From contig NC_063160.1 of assembly GCF_020921035.1 (NCBI RefSeq), positions 2,128,501-2,192,500 on the forward strand: 64,000 bases of DNA, written 5' to 3'. The notes beneath the pieces are model-generated. The model worked only from the letters and a program-made list of their open reading frames with translations, was not told the origin of the DNA and did not search any database. The DNA is from Rhodamnia argentea. Taxonomy: Eukaryota > Streptophyta > Magnoliopsida > Myrtales > Myrtaceae. The position numbers were made by a program, and so were the translations under genes. Below, one piece after another: positions 21,611 through 34,728 of this stretch (its first letter is position 1; every line of letters begins with the position of its first letter).

Positions 21611-24600
21611 AGAAAAGGGATCTGCTGTCTTGCATAATATTAGTTCTGTTATAAATAATTCATGGTGATGATCTCATTTACTTGTAGGATGCTGAGATTT
21701 CTCCTGATCAACATGCTCTTATTGTTCCCCCTGCAACGGTTCATGCGTATAGAGTTCATCCGATGCCATATTCAGATTCTTCTAATCCTCGTGAGTTATT
21801 TTCCGACGACTTTTCTTGTGGATGGTTCTAATTAACATGAAACTGAATTGAGTGCTTCTCTGTTTATAGTTCAACCCAGACCAATGGCCCCTGAGAAAGA
21901 CATCACCCACTATGGGTATGGAAGTGTGGCATGGAAGGATAAAATGGAGAAGTGGAGGAAAAAGCAAAACGAGAAACTTCAGGTTGTTAAACATCAAGGA
22001 GCAAGTGATGGTGGAGACTTTGGCGGTGACGAATTGGATGATACCGACTTGCCCATGTACTCTTCTCTTTTCAGTATCTTTGGAACTTGATTTTCTGTTT
22101 TGAATAGTTTCATTTGGTTTATCTGTTGTGTTGTTTTGTTTGGTGTGTTGACGTTCTTTGTAACCCAAAGTTTGGGTTACAATAGAGATGAACTGTGCAC
22201 CCCTTATTTATTCTATTGTGCGACTTACAGGAGACAGAATATGAGACCTGCCAGGGTGCAATACACATACTATGCCACCGAAAAAAAAAATATGTTTATA
22301 TACAAAATTAGTCATTGGCATTTGTAATTGGTAATTGTAAGATTGCTGTATCACCTGATTTTCTTGTAATGAATTGTTATACAATCTTGTAAGTATTCCT
22401 TCGGGTTGCGTAGAATTTGTCTTCTTGAAGGAAGACATAATTGGTAAATACGGTATGATGCTGTAGTTTTGGGACATGAGCGTCAATTATCATTTATTTT
22501 TTGTTTGTTTAATACGACTTTATCGTTGTAATAACTCTTTATTTCGTAATAGTTTACAAGCTTTTCCCTTTTGCACATTATCAGGATGGATGAAGGGAGG
22601 CAGCCTCTTTCAAGGAAGTTACCCATTCCTTCAAGCAGGATAAACCCGTACAGATTAATAATTGTCCTCCGTCTTGTGATTCTCGGACTATTTTTCCATT
22701 ATAGAATTCTCCATCCAGTTAATGATGCATATGGATTGTGGTTGACATCGGTTATATGTGAAATATGGTTTGCTGTGTCCTGGATATTGGATCAGTTTCC
22801 TAAATGGCACCCTATACTGAGAGAAACGTATCTCGATCGTCTATCTCTAAGGTATGAGTAGACAAATTCAAATTATATTGCACATTTAGTTGAACTTGTT
22901 GTCTCATGCATGGTAGTGCATTTTAAATTGCAGGTATGAAAGAGAAGGTAAGCCATCGGAATTGGCTCCTATCGACGTTTTTGTGAGTACAGTTGATCCA
23001 ATGAAGGAACCTCCACTAATCACTGCCAACACTGTTCTTTCGATCCTTGCGGTGGATTATCCAGTTGATAAAGTTGCATGCTATGTCTCAGACGATGGTG
23101 CTGCAATGCTTACTTTTGAAGCACTGTCTGAGACATCTGAGTTTGCGAAGAAATGGGTCCCTTTCTGTAAGAGATTTAATATCGAGCCCCGAGCACCAGA
23201 ATGGTACTTCTCTCAGAAGATTGACTATTTGAAGAACAAAGTTCACCCAGATTTTGTGAGGGAGAGGCGTGCAATGAAGGTTTGTGGTTTCTGATATGCA
23301 ATTCCCTAACATATTATGTTTATGACTTCCCGAGCAAGTTCTTTCAACCAGTATGAAAAATCAGATCTCTTAGGACATTTGACTGATATCTGTGTGGGTT
23401 TGATTGAGCAGAGAGAATATGAAGAATTCAAAGTCAGGATAAACGCATTAGTTGCGATGGCACAAAAGGTTCCGGAAGAAGGTTGGACGATGCAGGATGG
23501 AACCCCATGGCCCGGAAACAATGTCCGCGATCATCCTGGCATGATTCAGGTCAGTCAACGTTCCTCAGATTTTACGTCTTCTTACATTGCTGATTGGAGT
23601 CATATACTTGGTAGGTGCTTGACAGAAACATAGTATGCCCAATTCAAATTGAAAGTAAAAGGAAAAAGTCTAAATGCACGGTTGTGCCCTTCTGTTTACC
23701 TTTTATTTTACACCTGCTTCATGTCAAACTCAGCTGAGCGTCCTTAAGATTTGACACAAGAAACCGAGGTGTAACCGTTTCAAGCGTGTACCGATGCAAT
23801 AGTGAGGCGCTTGTATTGCATATTCCATTGCCGTGAGGAGCAATGTTCTATCACTTAATTCAAACCTGTCCAGCGACGTCATGATTGAGCCCCTGAAATA
23901 AACTATGACTATATTGATTAGTCCAATGCAGTTCAGCTGGCGAATGACTTGCATTCTCATCACTGCAAGTTTCTATTTCCATTTACATATGAAGATCCTG
24001 GGCATTCTTTTTGCAGGTCTTTCTTGGTCATAGTGGTGTCTGCGACGATGATGGAAATGAGCTGCCTCGATTGGTTTATGTTTCTCGTGAGAAAAGACCA
24101 GGTTTTGAGCACCACAAGAAGGCTGGTGCCATGAATGCCTTGGTAAGTCATTCTGTTTTGTTTCCTTTGCATATGGCTGGGTGTCACGTGTGCTATTGAC
24201 GCAGAGTCTTGTTTAATTTGATTCTTGTGACGAATGATCCTGTTTTGAACACCATAAGAAGAGTGATGCTGTGAGCGATCGTTTTTCTCTCTTGGTGCTG
24301 ATGTGCAAATGATACAGATTCGGGTCTCTGCCGTCATCTCAAATGCCCCTTACCTTTTGAATGTTGACTGCGATCACTACATCAACAACAGCAAGGCACT
24401 CAGAGAGGCTATGTGTTTCATGATGGATCCGACATCGGGGAAGAAAGTTTGCTACGTGCAGTTTCCTCAAAGATTTGATGGGATTGATCGTCACGATAGA
24501 TACTCTAACAGAAACGTCGTATTCTTTGATGTACGTATATTTCTCCTTTTTTATTGGCATTTTGTTGTATTATGCTCTTCGAGCTTGAGGAATCTTATTC

Positions 24601-26755
24601 CTGATTTTTTCCTTGTGTAGATCAACATGAAAGGGCTTGACGGTCTCCAAGGACCAATTTATGTTGGTACTGGGTGCGTCTTCAGAAGGCAGGCCCTTTA
24701 TGGACGTGATGCTCCTGCCAAGAAGAAACCTCCTAGCAAGACATGCAACTGTTGGCCAAAATGGTGCTGCCTCTGCTGTGGAGGTAGAAAGAACAAGAAA
24801 GCGAAGACAAAGAAGGAGAAGAGCAAGAAAACTAAAAACAGGGAAACGTCCAAGCAGATACATGCGCTTGAAAATATTGAAGAGGGAGTGTCAGGTACAT
24901 CTTACTTTATTTCTGATAATTGCTTGACTATATAGTCGCTCATTAATTCAAGTTTAAAGTAGATAAAAATGGGATTTTCCATCGCAGAAGTGAGCAACGA
25001 GAAGTCATCTGAGATAACTCAGATAAAATTGGAGAAGAAATTTGGTCAATCCCCTGTTTTTGTTGCTTCCACGATTTTGGAAGACGGTGGTGTTCCGCCA
25101 GATGCTAGTCCTGCATCGCTACTAAAAGAAGCCATCCAAGTAATCAGTTGTGGATACGAGGACAAGACAGAATGGGGAAAAGAAGTATGTGCAATTAATC
25201 TGACAAATGGTCAAGATAGGCTTTGAAATTGGTATTGCAGCAAGTTTTGTTTTTACAAACTTAATTTACCTGAAATTTTCAATCTGCTCCAGGTTGGCTG
25301 GATATACGGTTCGGTGACTGAGGATATATTGACTGGGTTCAAAATGCACTGCCACGGCTGGAGGTCAGTGTACTGCATACCGAAGAGGCCTGCATTCAAG
25401 GGTTCGGCACCAATCAACCTTTCGGATCGTCTACACCAGGTTCTTCGGTGGGCTCTTGGTTCGGTCGAGATTTTCTTGAGCAGGCATTGTCCGATCTGGT
25501 ATGGCTATGGGGGAGGTTTGAAGTGGTTGGAACGATTTTCTTACATCAATTCGGTTGTTTACCCTTGGACCTCCATCCCCTTGATTGTTTACTGCACACT
25601 CCCGGCTATCTGCCTTCTCACGGGGAAATTCATTGTGCCTGAGGTAAGGACTTCTATGTTGTTCTTTTCGAATGTGCAAATGGTCCTGCCGAATGATTTT
25701 TTTTCCTTTTTTGGTTGGATCTGCCGAATGATGATGTGAAACCCTTTTTTCAGTTTTATCTTCTTCGCAGCCTCTGGAGTCGTTGGATATTGCTTGATTA
25801 CCTACTTGATGCTGTAGCGTTACTTGTGCACTTACACACATGCTAACCTTATGAGTCAAAATGGCTTATTACAAACATCATCAGTATGTATGTGAATAAG
25901 CAGTATTTACCTTTTTGGAGTGGCCAATTAGATGGTTCGATTGAAGGAGAATACTATTGAGATTCGGGCCTTACTGTTGTGATTCATGCACAGATTACTA
26001 GCCTTCATGAAGAGAATGAAAGATCTGCACCAAGTAACTGACAGCACCCACTGGTCTCATGACTAATTTCTGATGGAGTGCTTTTCAAATATGAGATATT
26101 CTTGCTGTTTCTGATACTTTTGTGCGTCAACTTCGAGCAGTGATTATCCTAATAATTTGATTTTTCTCTGCAGATTAGCAACTATGCAAGTCTTGTCTTT
26201 ATTGCACTTTTCATCTCGATTGCTGCAACTGGTATTCTTGAGATGCAATGGGGCGGCGTTGGAATCGATGACTGGTGGAGAAATGAGCAGTTTTGGGTGA
26301 TTGGAGGCGCTTCGTCGCATCTTTTTGCACTCGTCCAGGGTTTACTCAAGGTTTTAGGTGGAGTCAACACAAACTTCACCGTCACCTCAAAAGCAGCGGA
26401 CGATGGAGCATTTTCGGAACTCTATCTCTTTAAATGGACATCGCTATTGATACCCCCCATGACTCTCCTGATCATGAACATCGTCGGGGTTATAGTCGGG
26501 ATCTCTGATGCCATCAATAACGGGTACGATTCGTGGGGTCCGCTCTTCGGTAGGCTATTTTTCGCCTTCTGGGTCATCGTCCATCTCTACCCATTCCTAA
26601 AGGGATTGCTCGGGAAGCAAGACCGGATGCCTACGATCATAGTGGTCTGGTCGATATTGCTCGCCTCCATCTTGACCCTCATGTGGGTCAGGATCAACCC
26701 ATTCGTGTCGAGGGACGGCCCCGTGCTGGAAGTCTGTGGATTGAACTGTGATTGA
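20078..26755 (+). CDS. CESA6: Cellulose synthase catalytic subunit, CESA6 type
   Basis: Fourteen exons give 1092 residues: 20078-20158, 21049-21241, 21338-21558, 21688-21790, 21870-22056, 22585-22851, 22934-23279, 23412-23549, 24017-24142, 24318-24530, 24621-24894, 24988-25184, 25293-25643, 26174-26755. All junctions keep phase. The start [19 protein letters not shown] is the hallmark of primary-wall CESA6-like subunits. A RING-type zinc finger has Cys at 39, 42, 57, 60, 65, 68, 80 and 83. Two N-terminal membrane helices lie at about 286-305 and 316-337. The glycosyltransferase-2 core has DDG (404-406), DCD (571-573), TED (791-793) and QVLRW (831-835), so catalysis looks intact. A Cys/Lys-rich class-specific region at about 655-700 and the C-terminal membrane helices follow, ending CGLNCD. 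The enzyme adds glucose from UDP-glucose to beta-1,4-glucan in the plasma-membrane rosette. Confidence 0.96.
21561..21608 (+). repeat. (CT)13(CA)11 microsatellite at a CESA6 splice donor
   Basis: Thirteen CT units (21561-21586) run into eleven CA units (21587-21608). The tract begins immediately after the GT of the intron-3 donor (exon ends 21558). Confidence 0.95.
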
Positions 26756-29700
26756 AGGGTGCAATAAAAAGGTTTTTTAAGATAGTCGTTAGGTCACGAT
26801 ATTGAGGAGGGAGATGGTCATGGAGTTGTGGGAGAAACCTTGAATGCTTCCTGGAATATCTTATCTGCACAATGAAATAAAAAACAATTTGATAATGGGC
26901 AAGGCCCAAAAAGAAGAAAAGAAGGGAATTCTTGAAGGAAGCTGTATCTGTAATTTGGGTTGATGCTGTAGATACAAGAGGCCGGGGCTGACACATTGTC
27001 ATTTGTTCTTACAGGGTTTCATCAAATTCTTTTATTAAATTTAGGGTTTGTAATGTCTTCTTTTGGGGGGGGGTTCCTATGTACTTTTAAAAAGTGGTGG
27101 GGGATTGAACTATAAGGCACACTCCCCCCTCTGTGAAACATGGGTTTTTCTGTACGTTTGTCTGGGTGAAGTAGTAGTATTCGTTTCATGTTGCATTGGT
27201 TTTTTAACTCGTTCAATGTGGACATGGCATGTAATCTGTACTTTGGAAGACGAGAGAACGTCAGGATTCTTAATTGCTGTCTTCATGAGCAATTTCTAGG
27301 TCTTTTATAGTTGATGCTAATGCTTGGTTGGTGAACATTTGCGTCGCTAATATCTCAACTTTGATGAACGTGACTACCATGTAGCAAATGTTACTAGCAT
27401 TTGGGACACCTTGGGGTTAAATATGATACGGGACGCTTCAACCGATCGCGCTAATCCAATGTGGGTTCTTCAGTCTTTTGCTTCTCGCGTCTAACGTCCT
27501 ATTGGCGACATTTCGGCTCACGAGATGTTGGACTGTTCAAATTCTAGGTTCGCTCATCGAAAAAAATATTTGACTTTGGTCGACAGATCGTTTGCCCGAT
27601 GGGACAAACTCAAATTGAGGGAGGAAATTTGTTAGGTGCACTGAGCGAGGTGTAAATGCAAAAGACAAATCATATATACTCGGATATTTGGAATTGAAAC
27701 GAGCGAGCACCCTAATAGCCGAAAGGATTGAATTCGAACTTGAGCAATGTCACCTTGTCAAGGCATTCGATATCGTTACACCCAATTTAACTCTCTATCG
27801 AACCAAGCCTCTCGCGTCAAGACGTACTCCATTGTCTTTGGAACTCAATTTGTCAAGCCGATCGATGTGATAGATCTGTCCTCAATGTAAAAGCTGAGGG
27901 AGACGAAGACAACAGCAGACACCGTTGGAGTGCTTCCTACGCGGGTCAACGTTCGTCTTGGTTGACCGGTCCTTGCTCTTTCTCTGCTCCTTAGTCACGT
28001 CGAATGGAGAAATTCCTATTTTAATTCGCTAAGGAAAGCCCTAGGCAGTTTTAAACAAACCAAGACGAAGATGTTCCAAGAAATTGACCACTTTATTAGG
28101 TCTCTCTCTGTCTCTCTCTCCTGGACTTGATCAATTCTAAGTAAGGGGTCAAAATCTATGGTAATAGTACATGTACAGATATTGATTTATGAATTTGGTT
28201 ATATAAGTGAACATTGAAATAAGCGAACAATACCCACGAACTCAATAAAATCCTAGAACAACATATCGGCTTTCGAACCGAGATTGTTAATCTGTTCGTG
28301 CATCTCCAGCATCAATTCAAACAAATAGCCTACACAAGAACATAAAAACTCATTTGGTGGAGCGTCTCGATCGTTGAATGGAATCATGAAAGTGTTATTG
28401 AATGATTTGAGCATTGTCTTCTATCTATTTCGAAGTATAGTCCTCGAATCGAACTTAAATTTCGCTTGCAAATTTACAAGCAAATGAATTAACCAAATTA
28501 GAGAGAGGCTAATTACTTGCTTTGGTTGGTTAGGTTTAGTTTTATTTTTGGCATTAAGGACCTAAAGTCAAAAGCGTTTTGGAGGTCTAACTAAAATGGT
28601 GCTTACATTAAGCAAAGAAAAAGACATGCTTAGTTGTAAAATGACATTTTAGCCCCAAAATATGTGATGTCATGAATGGATCTGCATATTTTGTAGGTTT
28701 AGAAATTATGTAGATAAATCAGGCTCAAAATGATTTCCACCGTACGATCTTGTGGGGGTAAATTACCATAAAAGTCCTAAACTTATTGCGTTTATATCAA
28801 TTCGGTCTTAAATCTTTCAATTTGACCAATTTAGTCCTAATCCTTTCGACAATTTGCTAATTTATTCCTAAACATTCAATTGTACTGATTTAGTGCTAAA
28901 ACTTTGTTAGTCTTTCTGATCAAATTTTGACTTAAAATCGCCGACATAGTGGTCTAGTCAACGTCTATCATCTTACGTGGCACGACCAATCATGTGGACA
29001 ATTTCTTGATTTTTTTTTTTATTTTGTCTTTTTTTTTTTTCCTAAACCTAGGCTGGTGATCTTTCTTCCATCCACTCCTTCACATTCATTTTTTTTGTAA
29101 TTATTTTTTATTTTTCTTTCTTTCTTTCTCTACTAGTCGCCGCCCTGACCTAGCCAGATTTGGCATGGCAAACCCGAGCCTCTCTAGATCTAACTAGGCG
29201 AGGCCTTGCTCGGCGAGCTTGAGCCTCATCGGCCTCAAGCAAGGTTGGGTCTTGCTAGCTTGTGACAAGGCTTGATCTCACCTATAGCCGGTCGCCGGCT
29301 AGGAAAAGAAAAAAAAATAAAGATAAATAAAAAGATAGAGAAAAGAAGAAAAAATATAAAAACTAAAAATTCGAATTTAAAATAATTAAACAAAATTTAA
29401 AATTTTTAAAAGGAATGCACGGAGAAAATTAAATCAAATTTTCCATACTAAAGGGCCGATGATATGTTCCAGTTCATTTTTATATTTGAGCCGAATACTA
29501 GAAATATTATCATTTTCTTAAAAAAAAATTTTCAAAAAATATTATTTTCAAATACCTTATTTTTCGCAAAACAAAGGCAGCGTTGCGGTAATCAAATCTC
29601 CGAAAGCGTCTGGCGGCCGAACAAGGAGACCTAATAGAAACCCATGTCGTAATCCTGAAGACAACCCCAGTCAAAGTAAGCGGATCGAACGGCAGTAACA

Positions 29701-29923
29701 ACTCCAAGTAATATTCTAACATAGAAACGGCCGCAGAAGATCAAGACATTGTTGAGGTGGAACTTGGAAGCAACTTCGATCTTCCCTGTCATCTTCATGG
29801 AACCAACGCTGCACTTTCACTCTCTTCTTCCTAAAAACTCAAGCACTTACCCCGAAACGCGGTCGCCATAACCCATAAAAGAGAGAATTCAACATCTCTC
29901 CGTCCTCAGTCGTCACCAAAGAA
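26756..29923. other. CESA6 3' UTR and intergenic DNA
   Basis: AATAAA-type signals occur at 26763 and 26876, the latter a more likely poly(A) signal since the first is only 8 bases after the stop. From about 27300 no gene is recognised. About 28756-29000 resembles one arm of the 4741 element (blocks CTTAAATCTTTCAATTTGACC and TTACGTGGCACGACC) without a clear partner arm. Confidence 0.5.
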
Positions 29924-30865
29924 ATGGCGGATAGTACGTCTCATCCTCCTCCTCCTTCGCACAAAGGCAGAAGAATTCGCTGCCGCCGCCGCCATCGCGA
30001 AGGCTTTGGCTTCACGGACTCGGAGATGGCGGCGGCTCGCCAGCTCATGCAGTTGAGCGACGACAGCGACGAGGACAGGAGAAAATCAGCGGAGGACGGG
30101 TCGTCGGGTCCCCGAGTTACCTTGGCGAGGATCGAAGCGGACTTCGGTAGAGAGAGCGGGGATCTTGGTGGTCGAGAGGGTCTTCGCCAGCCCAGGGAGA
30201 AGAGGTACAGAAGCATCGCCGAGATTTACGCGGTCACGGGGCCGGTCGAATCGAGAAGAACGGATGCTCATAATAATGTGAGCAGATGAGCACACAAGTC
30301 ATGGGGTCTTTCTTGGGTAAAGGATGATTACCGCCATAGTCTTTGTAGCAAGCCTTTCTGCTGGTGCTAGAGACGTTTTCTCTGATTGCTGTTCGCATTT
30401 CAATTTCGAGACTTCGACGAAGAAAACTTGGTGTTTATATACTCTGTTCTTCTTTTACCCAGAATTTGATTCTTTGCTTCTTCGTCTTCCTTGGCCTTCA
30501 TCATTCTGGCACACTTCACGTTCTCTTCTCCAGCTCTAGATGCAGAATAATGGTTGTAACTGGAGCAAATGCAGAGCTATCTTCCCAACTTTTCAATTCA
30601 GAGACAGAATCACGGTCTCAACCTTCTGTAAATAGTAACTTTCTTTAACTTTCAGACCGAGGAATTCGCGGGCGAGTTCGTTTCAGGAGAACTTGTTAAG
30701 CAAGCAGTGGAGGAAAGTTTTACGCGGTTTTTGGCGGATTGGTGTTCTCTCGTCGCGTGTAATCGACGCCAATTCGCAAATTATAGACGTTCCTCGAAAA
30801 CACTCTTTAATAAGATTCTTATATCAAGCATCATCGGTCTCCATATGGGCACTGCAAGCGCATGA
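29924..30865 (+). CDS. Small plant protein of unknown function, two exons
   Basis: ATG at 29924 opens MADSTSHPPPPSHKGRRIR. Reading straight on stops at 30289 (121 residues). A better model splices at AAT|GTGAGC (exon 1 ends 30277, phase 0) to ACTTTCAG|ACC (exon 2 30656-30865), giving 187 residues. Visible features: a basic Arg-rich patch at about 15-26, an AARQLMQLSDDSDED segment at about 37-51, a KRYRSIAEIYAVTGPV motif at about 92-107, and an exon-2 segment FVSGELVKQAVEESFTRFL that looks like an amphipathic helix. The RSIAEIY-type motif reminds me of small uncharacterised plant proteins, but I cannot name a family. The composition suggests a nuclear protein. The 378-base intron and exon 2 are inferred from splice signals and phase alone. 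No function is proposed. Confidence 0.6.
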
Positions 30866-30988
30866 AGAAATAATGAAGGCACTGTCAAGAACTTGAATGC
30901 AGTACAGCAGTACGCGAATGGGATGAAGAGGCACTCGAGATGGTTCAATGTCACCTTTGTGTTTCCAAATGTATACCCTTGATATTTA

Positions 30989-31694
30989 GGATGAGCATTG
31001 TCCGGGTGGGGCTGTTCCCGCCCTAGGATCGGTAACCACCCACTAGGCACTAAGGACCGGTTTCAAAAAATTAAAATCGAGAATTGCCCATTTATTTCAT
31101 GGATCCACTCAGAAACCAGATTGCTTATTCGGTCCGATTTCCAGGTGGGTCAATGAAACCGGTCACAACAAACTTCACCGATCAAATGGAGATTAAAAAT
31201 TAGAGATTTGGTGAGTTGATTTAAGATTAGGGATTAAAACTTGTAGCACATGGAGGTGATCGAGAGCGAGAGAGGGAGGTGATGAACAGCTGAAAGCCTG
31301 GTCTTGAGTTGATGGGAGTCGAGAGACGAAGAGACCGAGGTGAGAGTAAGACATTGAGAGTTTGAGATGAGAGAGAATAGACACCGAGACAATAGTGAGG
31401 GTTTGAGACGAGAGATAGTAGAGACCGAGATAAGAGTGAAAGTTTGAGACGAGATAAATGAGTTTCAAATTAGGGATTTAGCATTTTAAATTTTTTTAAA
31501 TAACCTATAAATTGTATATACTATAACCGGTCCCGTTTGGGTGGATGGGTGGGCAGTTCCACAATTGGAACCGAGAATCGAACCATACTCACCGGTTCCA
31601 ATAATTGGGACTAGAAACGAAACCGATAATCATCGGTTTTAGGGCCGGTCCTGTTTGGTTTCGGGCGATTCTTAGTTTTTTTGCACACCCCTAC
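30989..31694. repeat. Dispersed repeat rich in CCGGTT blocks
   Basis: The left part (GGACCGGTTTCAAAAAATT, AAACCGGTCAC) and the right part (ATAACCGGTCCCGTTTGGGTGG, ACCGGTTCCAATAATTGGG, GGCCGGTCCTGTTTGG), ending in a GCACACCCCTA block, have the look of a plant hAT-type non-autonomous element. Ends and class are uncertain. Confidence 0.4.
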
Positions 31695-33615
31695 TATCTA
31701 ATATCTTTTAATTTAAAAGCTACTTGCTGCCTAAAGAAAAGTTATTTAAATTCTTTTATTAAACTCACGTCGGGTGCGTATTTGTATACACACATATTTA
31801 TAAAAATCACCTTAGATTTGGCTAATCATTTCCTTTTGTGATTTTTTTTTTTTTGCCACACTACACTATGTGTCATGTGTTAGTTACGAAATTCTGCTCC
31901 CTTCTCACGCACCTCGACCTCACTTCTTTCAAAGGTGGGGATTCGAACCCCCCCACCTACATTTTCCCAAATGAGAAGAGTGGTCACTGGGACAATCTCC
32001 CAGTGGTTCCTTCTATGAGTTAGCGATGCCATTTTCTTTTTCATCTTTTGATATATTTTTAGCAATCAATCATTAACTCTTTACCTGTATAATGAGCTAC
32101 CAATTTATGTCATTGACATTTTTGTTATTGAGACATTTTTCCTTTATCATTTGATTTGTGTTCTTTCTTTATATTAAAATATCTTATTTCGTTCTATCAA
32201 CTTGGCTGTAGTTATCAAATTTAAAAAATATTTATTTAGTATTTTTACTGATATTTATTTTTATATAATCATATTTTTTTTTTTTTAATTTAATTTTCTT
32301 CCATATTTAATAGACATTGATTTTTTTTTTTTTACAGCAAAGTCTCTTCAACTTATCTATTTCACTAAATGGTCATCCCGATAAATCTTGGGTGCAGCCC
32401 TCAGAAGTTTACAAAGGTGGACGTTAAACTTGAGACTCCTTACATATTTTTTAGGGCGAAATGTAAGGATCGAGATCGACAATGGTGACTATATTGCGAA
32501 ACGAAAAATTACGATGTCAGGGAGTCGTACCCGATGGTAATTCCTAACACAACGTGAGAATATGACTCGAAACCTAACACGAATTTATTGAGAGAAATGA
32601 GAATTTGACATGGTATGGCATAACACTACACAATTCGAAACCGCCGCATAACAACACATGTTACATACTTTTAGTCAAAAAACCACATGGTAATGTTGAA
32701 ATATTTTATTATAAAGAAAATGTTGAAATAGATTTTTAAATGAAATATTGGATGTAAACATGAATTGCCAGCGTATGGTCATTTTCAACTTGCAAAGCTG
32801 TGACCTTCAATCCATGCATGTGTCCGGAGTGACCATCCGAAATCCAATACATTCACCTAGAGAGATGATCAAAAGAGAGCCCATGTTCGAGTCAATTAGC
32901 ATATTTAGTTGGATACATCTTCACTTAAAAGTTTAAGCTAATGATTTAAGTTAATCCAAAATGAATGAAGTTTAATTGGCATTTTAAAGTTTTACCTTAT
33001 TTTATGCAAGCATTCGATTTAATTATATCATGATATCTCTTTGGCAAATCTTTGAAGAACGCTTTTTCGTTTGTTTCGTTCGAGCATCCTTTTATATAAA
33101 GAGTACAATTAATATGAAACCGTTTGATAGTGATATGCACAACGAAAAATAAAACTTTATAAACATGGGATTGTATTGATGAAGTTGTCTATGTTAAAAT
33201 TTTGTATGGCATATTAACAGTTAGTCCATAAATATGCTCGACAGCGTGAAAAAGAACTAGGTTGCTTGGAAAAATCTATTTTGGAAAAACGTAATTTCAC
33301 CATGGGTAAACTCTAAAAAATAAAATAAAATAAAATAAAATAAAAGAAACCAAACCACAATGCCTTTGGTATAAATGGTTGATAACAAGCAAAACAAAAC
33401 AAGTGACATATTCTTAATTAAGGCAATCGGACTTATCAAAGATACATAAAAAGTTTTTTAAAAAAAAAAAAAAAGGAAGGAAAGTAAAAAAATCTGAGGC
33501 CACCACTTGAAATTGCAATTGAATTAACTAAGCGCAACTCGTATATGAGGTGGAAATAATTACATTTTAAATGGAACAAGAAGGGACCCAAAAAAAGAAA
33601 GGGTCTACTTCGAAA
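31695..33615. other. AT-rich intergenic DNA
   Basis: No gene or clear element is seen. A short (TAAAA) tandem repeat lies at about 33318-33345. Confidence 0.5.
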
Positions 33616-33688
33616 CGCGCCAGGTAGGGGTCGAACCTACGACTTTCTGCTTAGGAAACAGACGCTCTATCCACTGAGCTACAGGCGC
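33616..33688 (-). tRNA. tRNA-Arg (anticodon CCT)
   Basis: The - strand reads GCGCCTGTAGCTCAGTGGAT and onward through a full cloverleaf of 73 bases. The anticodon stem TCTGT/GCAGA holds the loop TTCCTAA with anticodon CCT. The T arm is GTAGG-TTCGACC-CCTAC and also forms the internal B box; the D arm carries the A box. The acceptor stem GCGCCTG/CTGGCGC has one T-T mismatch at the sixth pair. The discriminator base is G and CCA is not encoded. There is no intron. Confidence 0.97.
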
Positions 33689-34728
33689 AATTCCTTAACA
33701 CTTGTGACATTAAAAATATATATCACTCTTATTACAAAACGAGAATTAGAGAAGAACCGAAGTCATCGTCTCAAATCTCAATACCATTTTTCATTCCCAT
33801 AGTCTGTTTGTCCACATTTCGGCTCCCACATTCAATTCCAAAAGTAGACCCCACTACCCTCGAGCGAGGTCAAATTGTAACCATACGATGTGCCGACATC
33901 ATAGAAGTATTTTGAGCATAGACCAGGCGATTGACATGGTATGACCGGATTCGAATTATCCGCGTGATATCTAAGCAATGTGATGCTTGAAATTTCGAAC
34001 TTTGATTTCAGCAAGATCTACTTCTCTACCTGATATTGGTATGGCCACTTCGCAAATACCCACCCAGAGGCGAAACCATTTGCACGTCGGATTCCAATTG
34101 TCACTGGACTTCCCTATTTATCCCCACTAAAGGCCGCGGAATTTAAGTTTAATACCCCGATACAAATTCCGACACCAAAGTTATTAAACTAAGCACATAA
34201 ATACACGTAACAAGTTTTGGAGAAAGTGCATTGGAAACATATGAAGAGTCGACAGCACATCACTCGATAACCCGTAATTTGTGGAAGTATTTGACATAAT
34301 TTCATATTCATTCAGTCTGAATGCTACAAGAACAACGTAAGCCAGATGACGAATAACCGCACCACATCGGCATATAACTACTATAAGTCTAGTATCCACC
34401 CTGCAATAAGATGGAGCACGCCTAAAATAACTCCGATTCAGATTGCAGACAACATAAGCCTTAAGTGTCTGCAGACATGATTAAGACAGGTAGTAACCAC
34501 GGAAGGCAACGATAAGAACAAGAATTACATCTGCTCGCCGCCTCATCAAATTATTTTCCATGTTGACAATACACAACGAGACAATCGGTACATATCCGAA
34601 CTTACCATCCTAGAGCCAAGAGACAGATAAAAGTTACAGATCCCTCCAAGCACATAAATTTTCAAAACACGAGACCGTCAAACACAAAGCAAAACTGTTC
34701 CTAAAAAAAATCCTTCATCCAATCCAGA
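33689..34728. other. Intergenic and likely 3' UTR of the RBM39-like gene
   Basis: No open frame of interest. The right part just below 34729 should be the 3' UTR of the - strand gene; its end is not visible. Confidence 0.4.

Noticed and set aside
25431-25859. 142-codon open frame on - opposite CESA6 exon 13
   Set aside because: Antisense shadow of the conserved catalytic exon.
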